From assembly GCA_018389105.1 (NCBI GenBank), contig JACATO010001120.1:744001-808000 (forward strand): DNA of 64,000 nt. The letters run 5' to 3'. The position numbers and the translations under genes are program-made. The notes beneath the pieces were generated by a model. The model ran no database searches and was not told the origin of the DNA. It saw only the letters and a list, made by a program, of their open reading frames with translations. Positions 13,501 to 25,500 of this stretch are shown here, one piece after another. This DNA is from Nautilus pompilius. Its lineage: Eukaryota; Mollusca; Cephalopoda; Nautilida; Nautilidae. Numbering within the stretch: position 1 is the stretch's first letter; each line of letters starts with the position of its first letter.

Positions 13501-16500
13501 AACAAACAATGAAAATAAATGCTATTTGCATTTCCAAAAACCTTACCTGTTTTGCAGACTCATCTTCATCAAAAGTTAACTGCCTGTTATAAATATATAT
13601 ATATATATATATATAATGTATATTGACAGTGTATGCTAATATATAATTAATCAGAAAAAAACAAGCTGATATGGGTACATACTAGTTATCTCATTTAAAG
13701 ATGCATACTTATGTTGAATATGCAATTGCAATAAAGGTCCAATTCAACATGAGAAAATTCAGTAGTATATTAAAAAAATGATGTATTTCCAAATTATTTT
13801 AACTCTCTACATACCACATCAGTTTTTACTTTACTTATACTACCCCACACAGCCTAGAAACACTAGTTGGTGCTTCTGTTGAATGGCTGTATATTTACTC
13901 AACACACTTGTATGCAAAACACCTGGGGTTGGAGTGATATACAGATTTTTCATCGCAAAGGGTTATGTTAATAAAGACACAGTATGTCATAGCCCCTATG
14001 GCTCTACCTGTGTTGAATATACCAATATTATGAGTAGTGGAGCGCAAATGTAAACACAAGTCATATATTCAGTTTCCTTTAATTAAAATAAATAAAAACT
14101 GTGTAAAATAGTTTAAAAGCTGATTTAGATCTACTTTATTTTGTTTGTTGGTGAGAGGACCACCAGTTCATCATGATTTTACATGTAATTACCCAATTTT
14201 TAAACAAAGTTTTATTAATAAAATACAAAAGTGAACTCATTTTCAGGAAAGATAATAAACCAAAAATATGTAAAAATGTCAAACTGTTACATTAATTCCT
14301 TTAATAGGTCCATTCACCAAATTACTTCATTATTTTAGATAATTATTCAATTGTTACCAGCCATTTCATGCATGGCCTATTTGTTCAACTCTGTACCCTT
14401 CAGCAGATAATGACGTATTTTACCTACATTTCAAGGTTAACGGTAATGGCAGCCTTAATAATTTCTTCACCTTCAGCTACTTTTCAAAAATTTCCAAATA
14501 TTATATTTATTAAAAAACAAACAAACAAACAAACAAAAAAAAACACTCTAAAATAAGGATATAATCTTTTGTCCTTACGTTACACTTTTTCCTTTGCACC
14601 TTGGCTTTTCCAGGAAAACCACAAAAATACTTGAAATAGCAAAAACAAAACTTCTTAAAAGTTATCTTGTTGTAACCTCACCATCAGGTTAGAGCAGCAG
14701 CTCTAAGATCTGACTGCTGATAGAATTTTGTTCTCAACACAGTTTTCTTTTCCTTGAAAGTTTAATGATTAATATCTACCAAACATTTTTAGGTTCATCT
14801 TGTGTGAAACTCTACTTAGTTTGTCCACATTTCAAATACACTGAGTGTAGAATCCCTGTTTACAAAAGGATACTGAATAATTGGAAACAGTTCAGCATTG
14901 ATGATATTTGTAAATATTAATAAAATTATTTAAGCTACTTGAGAGAGAGACCTTGAGCAGCTGGTGGTCCATGTGTAGACTACTGGACTATCATGACTGA
15001 TGGCCCAAGTTCAAAATTTAGTCAGGACGAGCTTGGTTTGGCTGACCTACCTGGAATGGTTTCTTCTTGTTCTTCCTCACTAGTCAACCTTATGAGTTAC
15101 CTCCTAAATCTAAAAATCAAGATTTATAGTAGGATTTTCTGGGTACTTGCAGAAGAGGTTCTGTGGGTCTTGACTGGCTCTCATTTTCACCACCACTTAC
15201 AAGCCAAATGTATCTAGGTCACTAAGGACAATACCCCACATCTTTTCCCTTCTAGCTCCCTGCTGTGAGACATCCTTAGACCTCAACTGTCAGAACTGAG
15301 TTCACAAGAAAAGGGGGAGACCTAAGAGATGTTCTGACCATGTGAACAATAAAAAATTCTCTGTTATTTAATTACCATGGCAATGGTTCATAATTATAAA
15401 TTGGTTCAAGTTTCAGCATGAATGGATGATCAAATACAATCTTTTAGTAACAGAATTTAGCTAAATAACATCATTTTCCTTCCCTAAAAGCTTTGCATAA
15501 GCCAGCCTCCTTGAAATAACCGTCCAGTTTTTTAATCATATGGGCCAATGTTTTTACGTGCATTTTTTGGTATCACATGAAATAAAAAAATTAGTTATAC
15601 ACTTACAACAAACTTACCTCACTACTCTGTTGCCAAAGCCATCAACGTCTGGGTAACTGCTTGGTTTATTTGGCCGAGGACTCAGAGAGTGGCTGCGGTT
15701 TAGTTTTCGTAGCCCTTTTCTGTTCAAAATACCTGCAGGTTTCCAGCTAATGATTAAACAAACAACTCTGTATAGTAGTTTACAGCATATCATTGTTCCA
15801 AATAAAATAGCAACTACTATCAGGTTCAATAGTTCAAGGTTAAAACAGACAACTGAGGCATCTTTAAACATTGTAGTAAATTTTCAAATGTGACATAATG
15901 TAACTTCTTCACAGGCAATAATATGCATGTACAATTTAATGTCTGATTTTAATCATTAGCAGTTTCTACTCAGTCAAATGAATTCCAATAAATTTATCAG
16001 AGTTGACAAAATTTTTTTGATTTCTGCAATGTCTCAAAAAAGACAACAGACACACATTTTATGATACATCATGTTCAAATACTGAGAAATTCTCTACAAA
16101 CCTTAATGAAATCAACCTAAAATCTAATTAACATAAATAACATAAGTATCTCTAATTTATTATTTATGTATGAACCCTAAAACCAGCTTAGCTTTCTTCA
16201 ATCAAATTGATATAGGGCACAAAAGTCTAGGGTTATTGAAAAACTTAATATATATTTAATTCCCTTGTGAAGAAACACACAAAGTAGTTATATGCAAAAG
16301 TTTATTCTTTAGCCAAATTAATCCAAGGATTTCATTTAAACATGTTGAAAGAGGAATAATGTAACAGTTTGTATACATATTGTACGAAGTAAAAACAATC
16401 ACATTGGGTGTGGCCACTTTGGGACTGCATGCAGCTGGTGCCTCATCTGTGCAAGTTTGCTCTCTGCTGGGTGACAGTTTGGCAAACTTTCCATGACATG

Positions 16501-19500
16501 GTATTTTCTCATTCTCCTGTACCAGTCTGTTGGCGTAGGTCTCCTTCCATAACCAAACAGTTCTATTAGAACCCATCCAATAACCATTGGCACATATGCA
16601 GTCTATTTAACAAGCTATTCCTCCAACAGTGTTGCATGCAGGTTGTCCAGCTTCCTTGTTGCATAAGATGTCCCACAAATGTTTGATGGGAGAGAAGGCT
16701 GGTAACATGGCAGACAATGGCAGAATGATGGTTCATTGAATAATTTTTCTGACTCTGGAAACAGGTGGCGACACAGTGAAAGTGGTCTAACTATACTACT
16801 AGTCAATTCTTGAGGCTACCTGTTACCATAGAAATGAGTTATATTTTTCCTAGTTTTATAAATTATTTTAACATGCTATTAAATTGTTGCTATGTTTCTA
16901 AATGTTGTCGTAGCAGAGAGGTGAACATCAATCCTCTGTTAAGAGAGTGCTAGATTACAGCAATTCACCATGATTCTTGGCATCTGACACACAGTATTGC
17001 CATCACCATTTTAATGAGAATTGAACACATCAAAGAAAATGTTTTGTTTTGTTTTATTTTAATATTATAAAACTGTATGAGTGGAACTAATAGGTGCACG
17101 TGTCTAGTAATGTATTACCTACAATACCAGTTGAATACTTGCACTGTCCATAAGAGGCCTTGTGAAAATTTCGCAAGTCTCATATTCATTTATTAATGAA
17201 ATTTTGAAATATATTTTATTATTCCAGTTCCTGATTCAGCTAATTTAAGCTATTTATTAAACTAGCAAAGACACCATTCACAGTACAGAAAAATAATTTT
17301 TAAATCTAACTCTTCAAATAAAATAATTATATCTCTATTTTTTACTCAGATTAGAATCTCCAATATGTAAATTAATAAATTTTCATATATTAATGGAAAT
17401 AAGATAAATATAACTCCAGCACCCTTTCTATAGATATGCATGTTGTTCGTCACTTTCACACAAAATTCTATAACAAAACATTTTTGAAACTGAAACAGTA
17501 AATTTGGAAAAAGATGTTTGCATTATAGTATTAATACTTGTAGAAGAGGTACCAACAGCAGCAGCAGCAGCAGCTGCCGGCCCGGTGGGGCAGGTGGTAG
17601 CGGGTTAGCTCCGTAAGGAGACCGTTGCTCCTGTACCGGGTTCATCCCAGGCTGGGGTCGGAGGAGAGTTGTCGCTGATGTTCGCCATAGTGTGAAACAG
17701 CTGTACGACATCTCCTTGGTGTCCGACGTGAGAGAGACCTCCCGGGTCCTTGGGGCCCACGGTGTCGGGGGACCGGGCCGTTTGTCGGCTCGACGAACAT
17801 CTCTCAGTAACGAGGAGGACTTGACAGAGAACAGGCCACTTATCTTTACGGGATGCGATGCCATTGAAAGAATCTCGTTCGGAAGTCCAAACTCGCTCAA
17901 CAACAACAACAACAACAGCAGCAGCAGCTGTGGTAGATTTCATCTTACTTTTCCAAAACAGGCTACTACTGAACGACAACTGGTGGCAGGTAGTAACCTA
18001 ACCAGAGAATCATCACTAATTTTGCTGGAAGTCAAGTAAAGTTACAAAATTAACAAGGATACTCTAAGAATGAAGGAAAAAAAAAATTGTATGCTACACA
18101 AAGATAATGAGTATCTAATCTAGCAAAACTAGTACAGCTTGTGTGAAAGTCATGCCATCAAAATAAATTGCAATGTAGTATTAAAAACATCAGTAAATAG
18201 CAGAGTTTACCATTTGGCCTGCATCTGTAAACTGTGCCACTGTCAGTCAGTTAGGGCCAACACGTATGGCCTGTAGCCATCACCAGTGTTTTCAGTAACT
18301 GTTGTCTATAAAGACCCCCCAACGTCAGCAAATTGGCATGCTAAAAATCAAATGAAGAACAGTTGATAATAACTACTATGTTCTATTCTGGTTAAAAAGG
18401 ACCCTTCCATAATGATCTAAACTCTCCATAAAAAGAAATTTGTCTCAGTGGAAGCCAAGTCAAATTGTTAGGTAAAAATAAAATGGCTGTCTGAAATGAG
18501 CATGCAAAATGGTAAGGATGCCAGTCTAAAAATGATCACAGGCAAATTATTATTGACAGAGGAGGCTTAAGTAATGTGTGTAACCATTAATGACCCCAAT
18601 GCAAGCTTGTACATATCATGGCATTAACCAAATCAGACAACCCAACTGCTTTTGTGGAATGTTGTACCATTCTTTGACCAGGGCTACTTTAAAATGATCA
18701 AGAGTCTGTGAGCAAACTTGGTGACCACAAACACACCTTGTCCCAAGCATGTTCTGTTGGTTTTAAGCATGAAGATTGTGCAGGCCAGACTGTGCAAGTG
18801 GTGTTGTAGACCTGAAGTGCAGCAATGACAACACTTGCATGGTGGGGACAGGCACTGTCTTCAATAAAATTGAAGGTGGTACTTTGCTGTTAGGTCAGAG
18901 AGATGACTGTAGGTGTAAAGATCTCATACCTGTATCTGACACTAGTGAAGATGCACCTCCTAATGATAAGATCAGTTCTTTGTCAACCTGAATACTAGTC
19001 TAGCCAATCAGGTGCATCATCAAATTAATCTTGCTGGGTTAGGGGCATAGTTAGAAATCATTCCTCAGTCTGTCTCAAGACTCCAGCTCATTCATCAAAA
19101 TCTAGACAGAATCTAGACTTATGAAGATTGTTGTGAACTGTTTATGCCAAAATCCTATGGTTGATTGCTTTTTGGAAGTTATTTTGGGGAGATCGTGCTT
19201 TTGAAAAATGGTTTCTTTTGTCTTTTGGCAAAGATGATAAGATAATGATCCTTGCATGTGTGTGTGTTGTAAATTTTGGGAAACTTCAATGAGGTATCTC
19301 CATGAACTGGACAGCTTGATAGTATGGTGGTGGTGCCTTAGAAAATGACAATGAAATGAACATTGTAGTGGGAAGAAATGGCAGTCTGAATCATCCCTCC
19401 TTGAACCATCCCAGTAGTTTGAGTCGCCTCATCAGATGTTAAATGATGCTAGGCATTCCTAAACTAACTTATGCCACACACTTGGGTCAGTTTATAAATG

Positions 19501-22500
19501 AAATGGTAATAGGTCATGTGCAAAGATCTACACAGAATAAGTGGGAGAAGTGATCTGTACTTGAGTTCCCAAAGTTGCTCAGCCCAGAGATAACTGTTAC
19601 ATTACATGTTTTATGTGCAATGCCATGATTTGGTTTCTTTCCTTAATATGCAGCTTCTATTCAACCAGAATATAAATCTACCGTACAAGCGCTTCATCTA
19701 GAGTAGACTTGTCAGAAATAAACAGCTACCTCTTTCTAGAGGAGTTTCACTACTGCTGTAGTCATTCTTAATATAAATGAAAATATCCTTCTGATCAAAA
19801 TTTAGTGTAATACCTCTTTTCTTTATGCAGAATATGAACTTTCCTGTACAGCAGGTGATTGATTTACAGGTTGAGGCATGTATTTACCTCTGACATGTCT
19901 CTGTTCATTACATGTTTGTTTAAGATCTGAAAAGGCACAAAAAACACACACATCGGTTCGAGAAAACTATACAAAAGAATAAATTCAGTTTCTTAGAAAT
20001 AAAAGCTCAACTCTTAATCCAAAATATGTCTGCAGAAATTTTTTTTTTTTTTTTTTAACTTTCTGCAGCTGCTGTGTGTATGTTAGAAGATGGATTAGAA
20101 GATATGTACCTGGGAGACGAAGGAGCTGATGAGGTTTTTGGTTCGGTTTTCTGGATTCCTTCAGCTCTCAGAGTTGAAGCAACAGTTGGATCAGCATAAT
20201 GACTTAAGAAATTTTCCAGCACCAGTGTTTGGTTCCTTGATGAACGTTGGGCCTAGAGTTTGAAGAAGGGACTAATGAATGGAACCGTTTACAAAAACTG
20301 TTTAACATTTCGCCAAACAGGGAATAGCCATGATAAACAATTCTAAATTTTATGCCATTTTTTTTCTTCATAGTTTGATACTCCTCCACAGAGTTATATA
20401 TTTCATCAACTACATATTTCTGATATTTCTTTTTATCATCACGCACAAGATAGATGCTGAGACATTGCATATACAGATAATCTGCAATTCAGAACAAAGA
20501 CAATTACTAGATAGTTTTTTTTCCTCCACAATTCACATATTAACCAACAACCCATCATGGAAGCCTCAGCTAAGCAAAAATTATTACCCCAGCAAATTAT
20601 TCAGAGCTATTTATTCGTGAAATATAACATATGTAAATAAATCAAACAATTTTCAGATTTCTGACTAATGTATCTTAAATAAATAATGGTTCCTATATCT
20701 ACACACACCTGTATATCTGCTGGAAAGATTACACTTTTGATGACTTTTTGCTTTCCTCTTTGATTCTCCCGCATGCAGAAAGGTCTTGATTTTTCAGCAT
20801 CACGTCGCTGGGCCCGAGCTAGTGCTGTTAATCCTTCCCTTAGCACAGCCCTCCTTTCAGGGGTCATTCCTGCCAACAAAAAACCATACAAGTCTCACTT
20901 CCAGTATATTTTTACATAACAATAACTGCAGGAATCCACCACAACAGCATGATGAAATCTGCACATACATATTAATCTCCCTTCGCCGAAAGTGAGTCGC
21001 TTATAATAACTATTTTTTTTATACAAGACAAATGGTATTTATCACAGAATAACTGAAAACTAATACAGCAAAGACAAGAAATGTTATTTTCACACTCCAA
21101 TATACTAGAATGGTGGCTAAAGCAGAATATAAAGATTCTTGATGTTTCAATTAATAAATAAATAGTTCCTTTTATCTGCACACAGACTTGATGATGAGTT
21201 TGTCTCTGATACAAACCTTGTTCTGCAGAAAGGCGACCTCTTCTGATCATTTGCCTTTTTGAACCTAAAAAAAAAAAATTTGTCATATGATGAGAGAGAG
21301 AGAGAGAACCATCTAGCAATGTGCCAATTAATCAGTGGACAATCACCAAGTGGCCCAATTAGCCATTTGTTAGATTTCATAGCAGCAAAGAAAACTTAAA
21401 TTTTTTAGTCAAAAAGAACTGGAATATTGCTTATCTGTGCTGCAGCAAGTGTTATCAAAAAATCACTTTATCCAGATTAACACATAACCAGGGGTGTCAA
21501 TCCGGCTCAAGGTTATGTTGATGGTGAAAGGAAGGTGGGATTTGGAAAGAATGAAACTATTGCCAATTGCTTCCATAAGGCTAGTTACATCTGCCAACAA
21601 TCAGAAACTTTTAGACATCAAAGATGCTGCCAAATGTGCAGCAACCCTGGACAGTTCAGAAATTGTAGCTGAACTTTGACAAGCTGCAATTGCTCTGGCA
21701 ACAGCTGATGATAAATCCAGAGATGGCTACATCTGCTAATGCACTAAAACAATCATTTGTGCAAAATAATTGATGAATGGTTCTTATTTGGCAAATAAGG
21801 ACAAAAATTGTTAATGAGATGTCTAAGAAAAACTGTATAAATAGTACTCACCAGTGAAAAATGAGTGAATTTGCAGAGGTAAGCTAAAAAAGTTAATTGT
21901 GGGTTATTTTTGTTATCTTTTATAATATATGTCATAAAACCTATAATAAAAAATACAAAATATATAAGCTAAAGATGACAGCATTCTATGAAGGAAATGT
22001 AAACGTGTGAATGCAAGCTTAAGTGCCAATCCAGTGAAAAGGGAGGTTAATATCACAATTTGCTTTTGAATAAAAACAAAGATAATAAGCAAGTCTGATT
22101 GCATTCCCTTAATGTAACCAAAACAAAACTCTTACTTAGCACTCTTGTGTTTTTTCGTTTGTGAGTTTGACTGCAGGAGACATTTTGTCTTTCTGCTAGC
22201 TTCATTGCTTCAGCTCTCTGTTCTGTTTTAAAATCATCATGAAACTGTCCAGATTTCAGCCTCAAATTCTGCTGTAAATTCCATTCTTTGTTCAGTGTCT
22301 ACAAGGGATTTTCAAAAAACAAAGTTGAAAAGTTTTATATCAAAATAAAAAGCAAACAAACTTGTATTTGTTATCTCTTATTCACACACAAAACATTTGA
22401 CTTGATTATTTGAGCCCCCCGCAAATTTAATATTGTAAAAACATATGAAGCAAAATTTCAGCCGACTGTTTTTATACGTGATTTTGTGTATCTTTTTAAA

Positions 22501-25500
22501 TGTTCAATTTTCAGATTAAAATTAGTTAAATTTACTGTTTTTTAAACAATCTTTATTATAAATAGCAGTTTTTGGACACTGAAAATAACTAAATAATACC
22601 TATCAGTCTTGAATTTATGCATGTTTAAAGTTATCATGTGGTATAAGTCTGCTAGAGAGGAAATTCTTACATCTACTCTGTCAAGCAGTTGCTGCACATT
22701 ATCATTTCTGTTGAGGCCTCCTTCAGGATCCACCTGAAAGCAGAGATTGGTGAGCTGATGAAGAAGCCGGGATATCTCATCATAGGATGGTGGCAGGCCG
22801 AGGTAGTATATGTTATTTGACAGCTGGCTCATGATGCCCTGCATGACTTTAGCAGCACCTCTGTGCGCAGAAGCAAGCTGCAAAATGGCTGGATTCTACA
22901 AAGCAATTAAAAAAAAAAAAATAAATGCAGCCCTGGGATCACCAATTTTTTAAAATCTCATTTAAAAAAAAAAAGTTTAAATATTAATATAGCCAAGAAT
23001 ACAAACTTTATATTTATATTAATTTGAAGTTATCCCATTTGATACTTTTTCATTTATAATGGTCCTCTTCACTAGTTTCTTTTATACTGCTGCAAAATTA
23101 TTTATATAGTAAAACACTGGTTGACAGAGTGACAAAGACATTCTTAAAACAATGTGTTCTGGTGGTATATTACAACAAAACACTAAATCTATTTGCAATG
23201 ATAAGCAATCTAATACATATGAACACTCAGTAATTAAACATACGCACCAGGCTTTTATTGTTATATTTAGCAAGTGGAACAATGTAAAATCTAATCCATA
23301 TAGATTTCAAGTTGACTAAATGATCTTGCATTAGAACTAGCTCAGTTTAGCATGGTATCTTAGTTTTCAGCTATGTGAGTTGGGCTTGTTTCCACAGCAA
23401 TTCTGGTATGGTTTCCCCAGATACTTGAGGTACAAGTTCTATGGGTAATTCTTGACTGGCTTGGCTTACACTTTGACCAACATTCAAAAGCTTCTAACCA
23501 TACTTGGATAAAATACTTGGTCACCTGCACATTCCACTTCTAGCTCTCTGCTTTGAAATTACCTTAAACCTCTCAGGATAGGGATTTAACACAATAACAT
23601 GATACAGTTCCAGTTTCATATAAACTAGTAGTTTTTTAAAAACTTGCTGGCACACTGTTTTTGTGTAGTTTATACAAGTTTTATATTTTTTTTTTGTTTT
23701 TTCCAAACATATTGCTATTTTTCATAAATTTACCAATTAACCTGGGCCAAATCATTCATGTTTAAAATTGCTGCCCTCTAACCTAACAGAATGAAAGCAA
23801 GCAACAACCAAAAAGGCCCTTATATTATAACATCTTAGAGTTAGTTACCTTTTTCGTTTTTCTTTCAGCCATATTGGTTTTTGACAGCTCCCTCTGTAGA
23901 CCTTGTACCTGTCGTCGAAGGACGTACAACTGGCGGGTGGTTCGGATGGTGTGCTCCTTTGCTCTGATGAGCTTCACGTTTTCACTTTCATCGTCTGAGA
24001 GAGAGTCCCTTCTATGTCTGCTTCTGGCACAGGCTGAACCTGTAGATTAGTACAGGTTCTCACATAGCATCAAAATCAAGGCAAACAGTTTGACTTCTAT
24101 TTTATAGAACCATAAAAATCAATCAGGTGAGCAGAGCAGAATAATAATTAATAGTAAATTCCAGTGATATTGCTTGAACTTAAAAATAGTGACTGGCTTT
24201 ACCCTCCCTGACAGTAACCAAACCAACCAAAAAGAGTGGTACATATCATAAACTTATGTCAGACATTTCTAGCTGGAAGAATCTGAAACTGAAAAGAAAT
24301 GAAGAATAACTATATTAATAGAATGTAGAATTACAGGAGAGAATTTTCTTTGTTATAAGATAAACTCTCTCTCTCTCCAAAAAAAAAAAAAGTTTTGTTA
24401 TGTTGATGATATGACTATTTTGTGCAGTAATGCACAACTGAACAGTAATTCATTATAAGCATTTGGCTTTTCCCACAGAAGCCATGTCTGATTCATAAAT
24501 AACAGCTGCCTATATGAATACTTACAGAGTAATAAAGAGTGTAAAAAGACAGCCCTGATAATTATCATCATCTGAAATAAATAAGTTTAATCCACTCTCA
24601 GTTATCTCACCTTGAAGAACATTAATCGCCATGTTCTCAATTTGATAAATGTAGCTCTCGAGTTCTATTCGCAGCCTCCTGATTTCATCTTGAGCATGTC
24701 CTTCCCTGGAAAACCTGCTCAAGGAGTAGCTGTCTTTATCTCTTGTTGGAGGAGAATTGGTTGTGGCTAACAAGTATAATGAAACTAATAGAGTATTAAA
24801 AAAAAATGGCGTACAACTAGAAAGAAAACAGTCTCATAGATTTCAAGGTTAAAATGTCTTATATTGGAGTTTTGAAAAATAAAACCCCAAAACCTCAATA
24901 ACAAAAGTAAACAACCAGAGTTACCAAGTCAGAATTCCACATAACACCAAGTTAATTCTAGGTAATACAGGAATACTAATACATAATAAACCCCCACTAA
25001 AAAAGAGGGAGCTTAATGTATTACCTGCCCATCCATCCCATATAAATCTACCAATGCTAAAATAAGTTAATCATTAAATTGAATAATTTCTTTTTAAAGA
25101 AGCACCAACATATATGTTTATATTTAATTTAAAACTGTTATGTGAGTAGTAACTCTGATACCTAAAATTAAAAGTATAAACAAAATCTGAAGTTGTCGTT
25201 TGATTTTTTGGCAAAAATCATTTAAAGAAACAAACAAAAATTATTATATTGTCTATTTCCCACTGTGGTAGTCTAATAAATAAAATGTGATGATTTTATG
25301 ACATAATAGTAAACTCATTGTTAAAAATCAAGCAAAAAAAACAACCCCAAACTAATATTAGATTATGATTTTAAAATAAGGTAAAGTTTCTAGATAACAA
25401 TCTACATAGTTGTAAAACCGAGGTAGCTTTGTAAACTGTTTAGATACCAAAATTAAAGTCCATTTCTGACCCTAACCATCTTTTTGTTGTTAGATTTCTC

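Larger units (their letters stand above)
15747..17636. other. MNR: MNR intron between exons 9 and 10, with Tc1 trace
   Basis: AT-rich intron. A trace of a Tc1-like transposase lies at 16400-16810 on the minus strand. A CAG run of about six units is at 17557-17574, next to exon 9. Nothing else was recognised. Confidence 0.5.

Noticed and set aside
17692-18039. 115-codon plus frame with Asn and Ser runs
   Set aside because: It has no flanking splice sites suited to a plus-strand gene and is antisense to the phase-compatible MNR exon 9 frame. It stays a shadow unless transcripts show otherwise.
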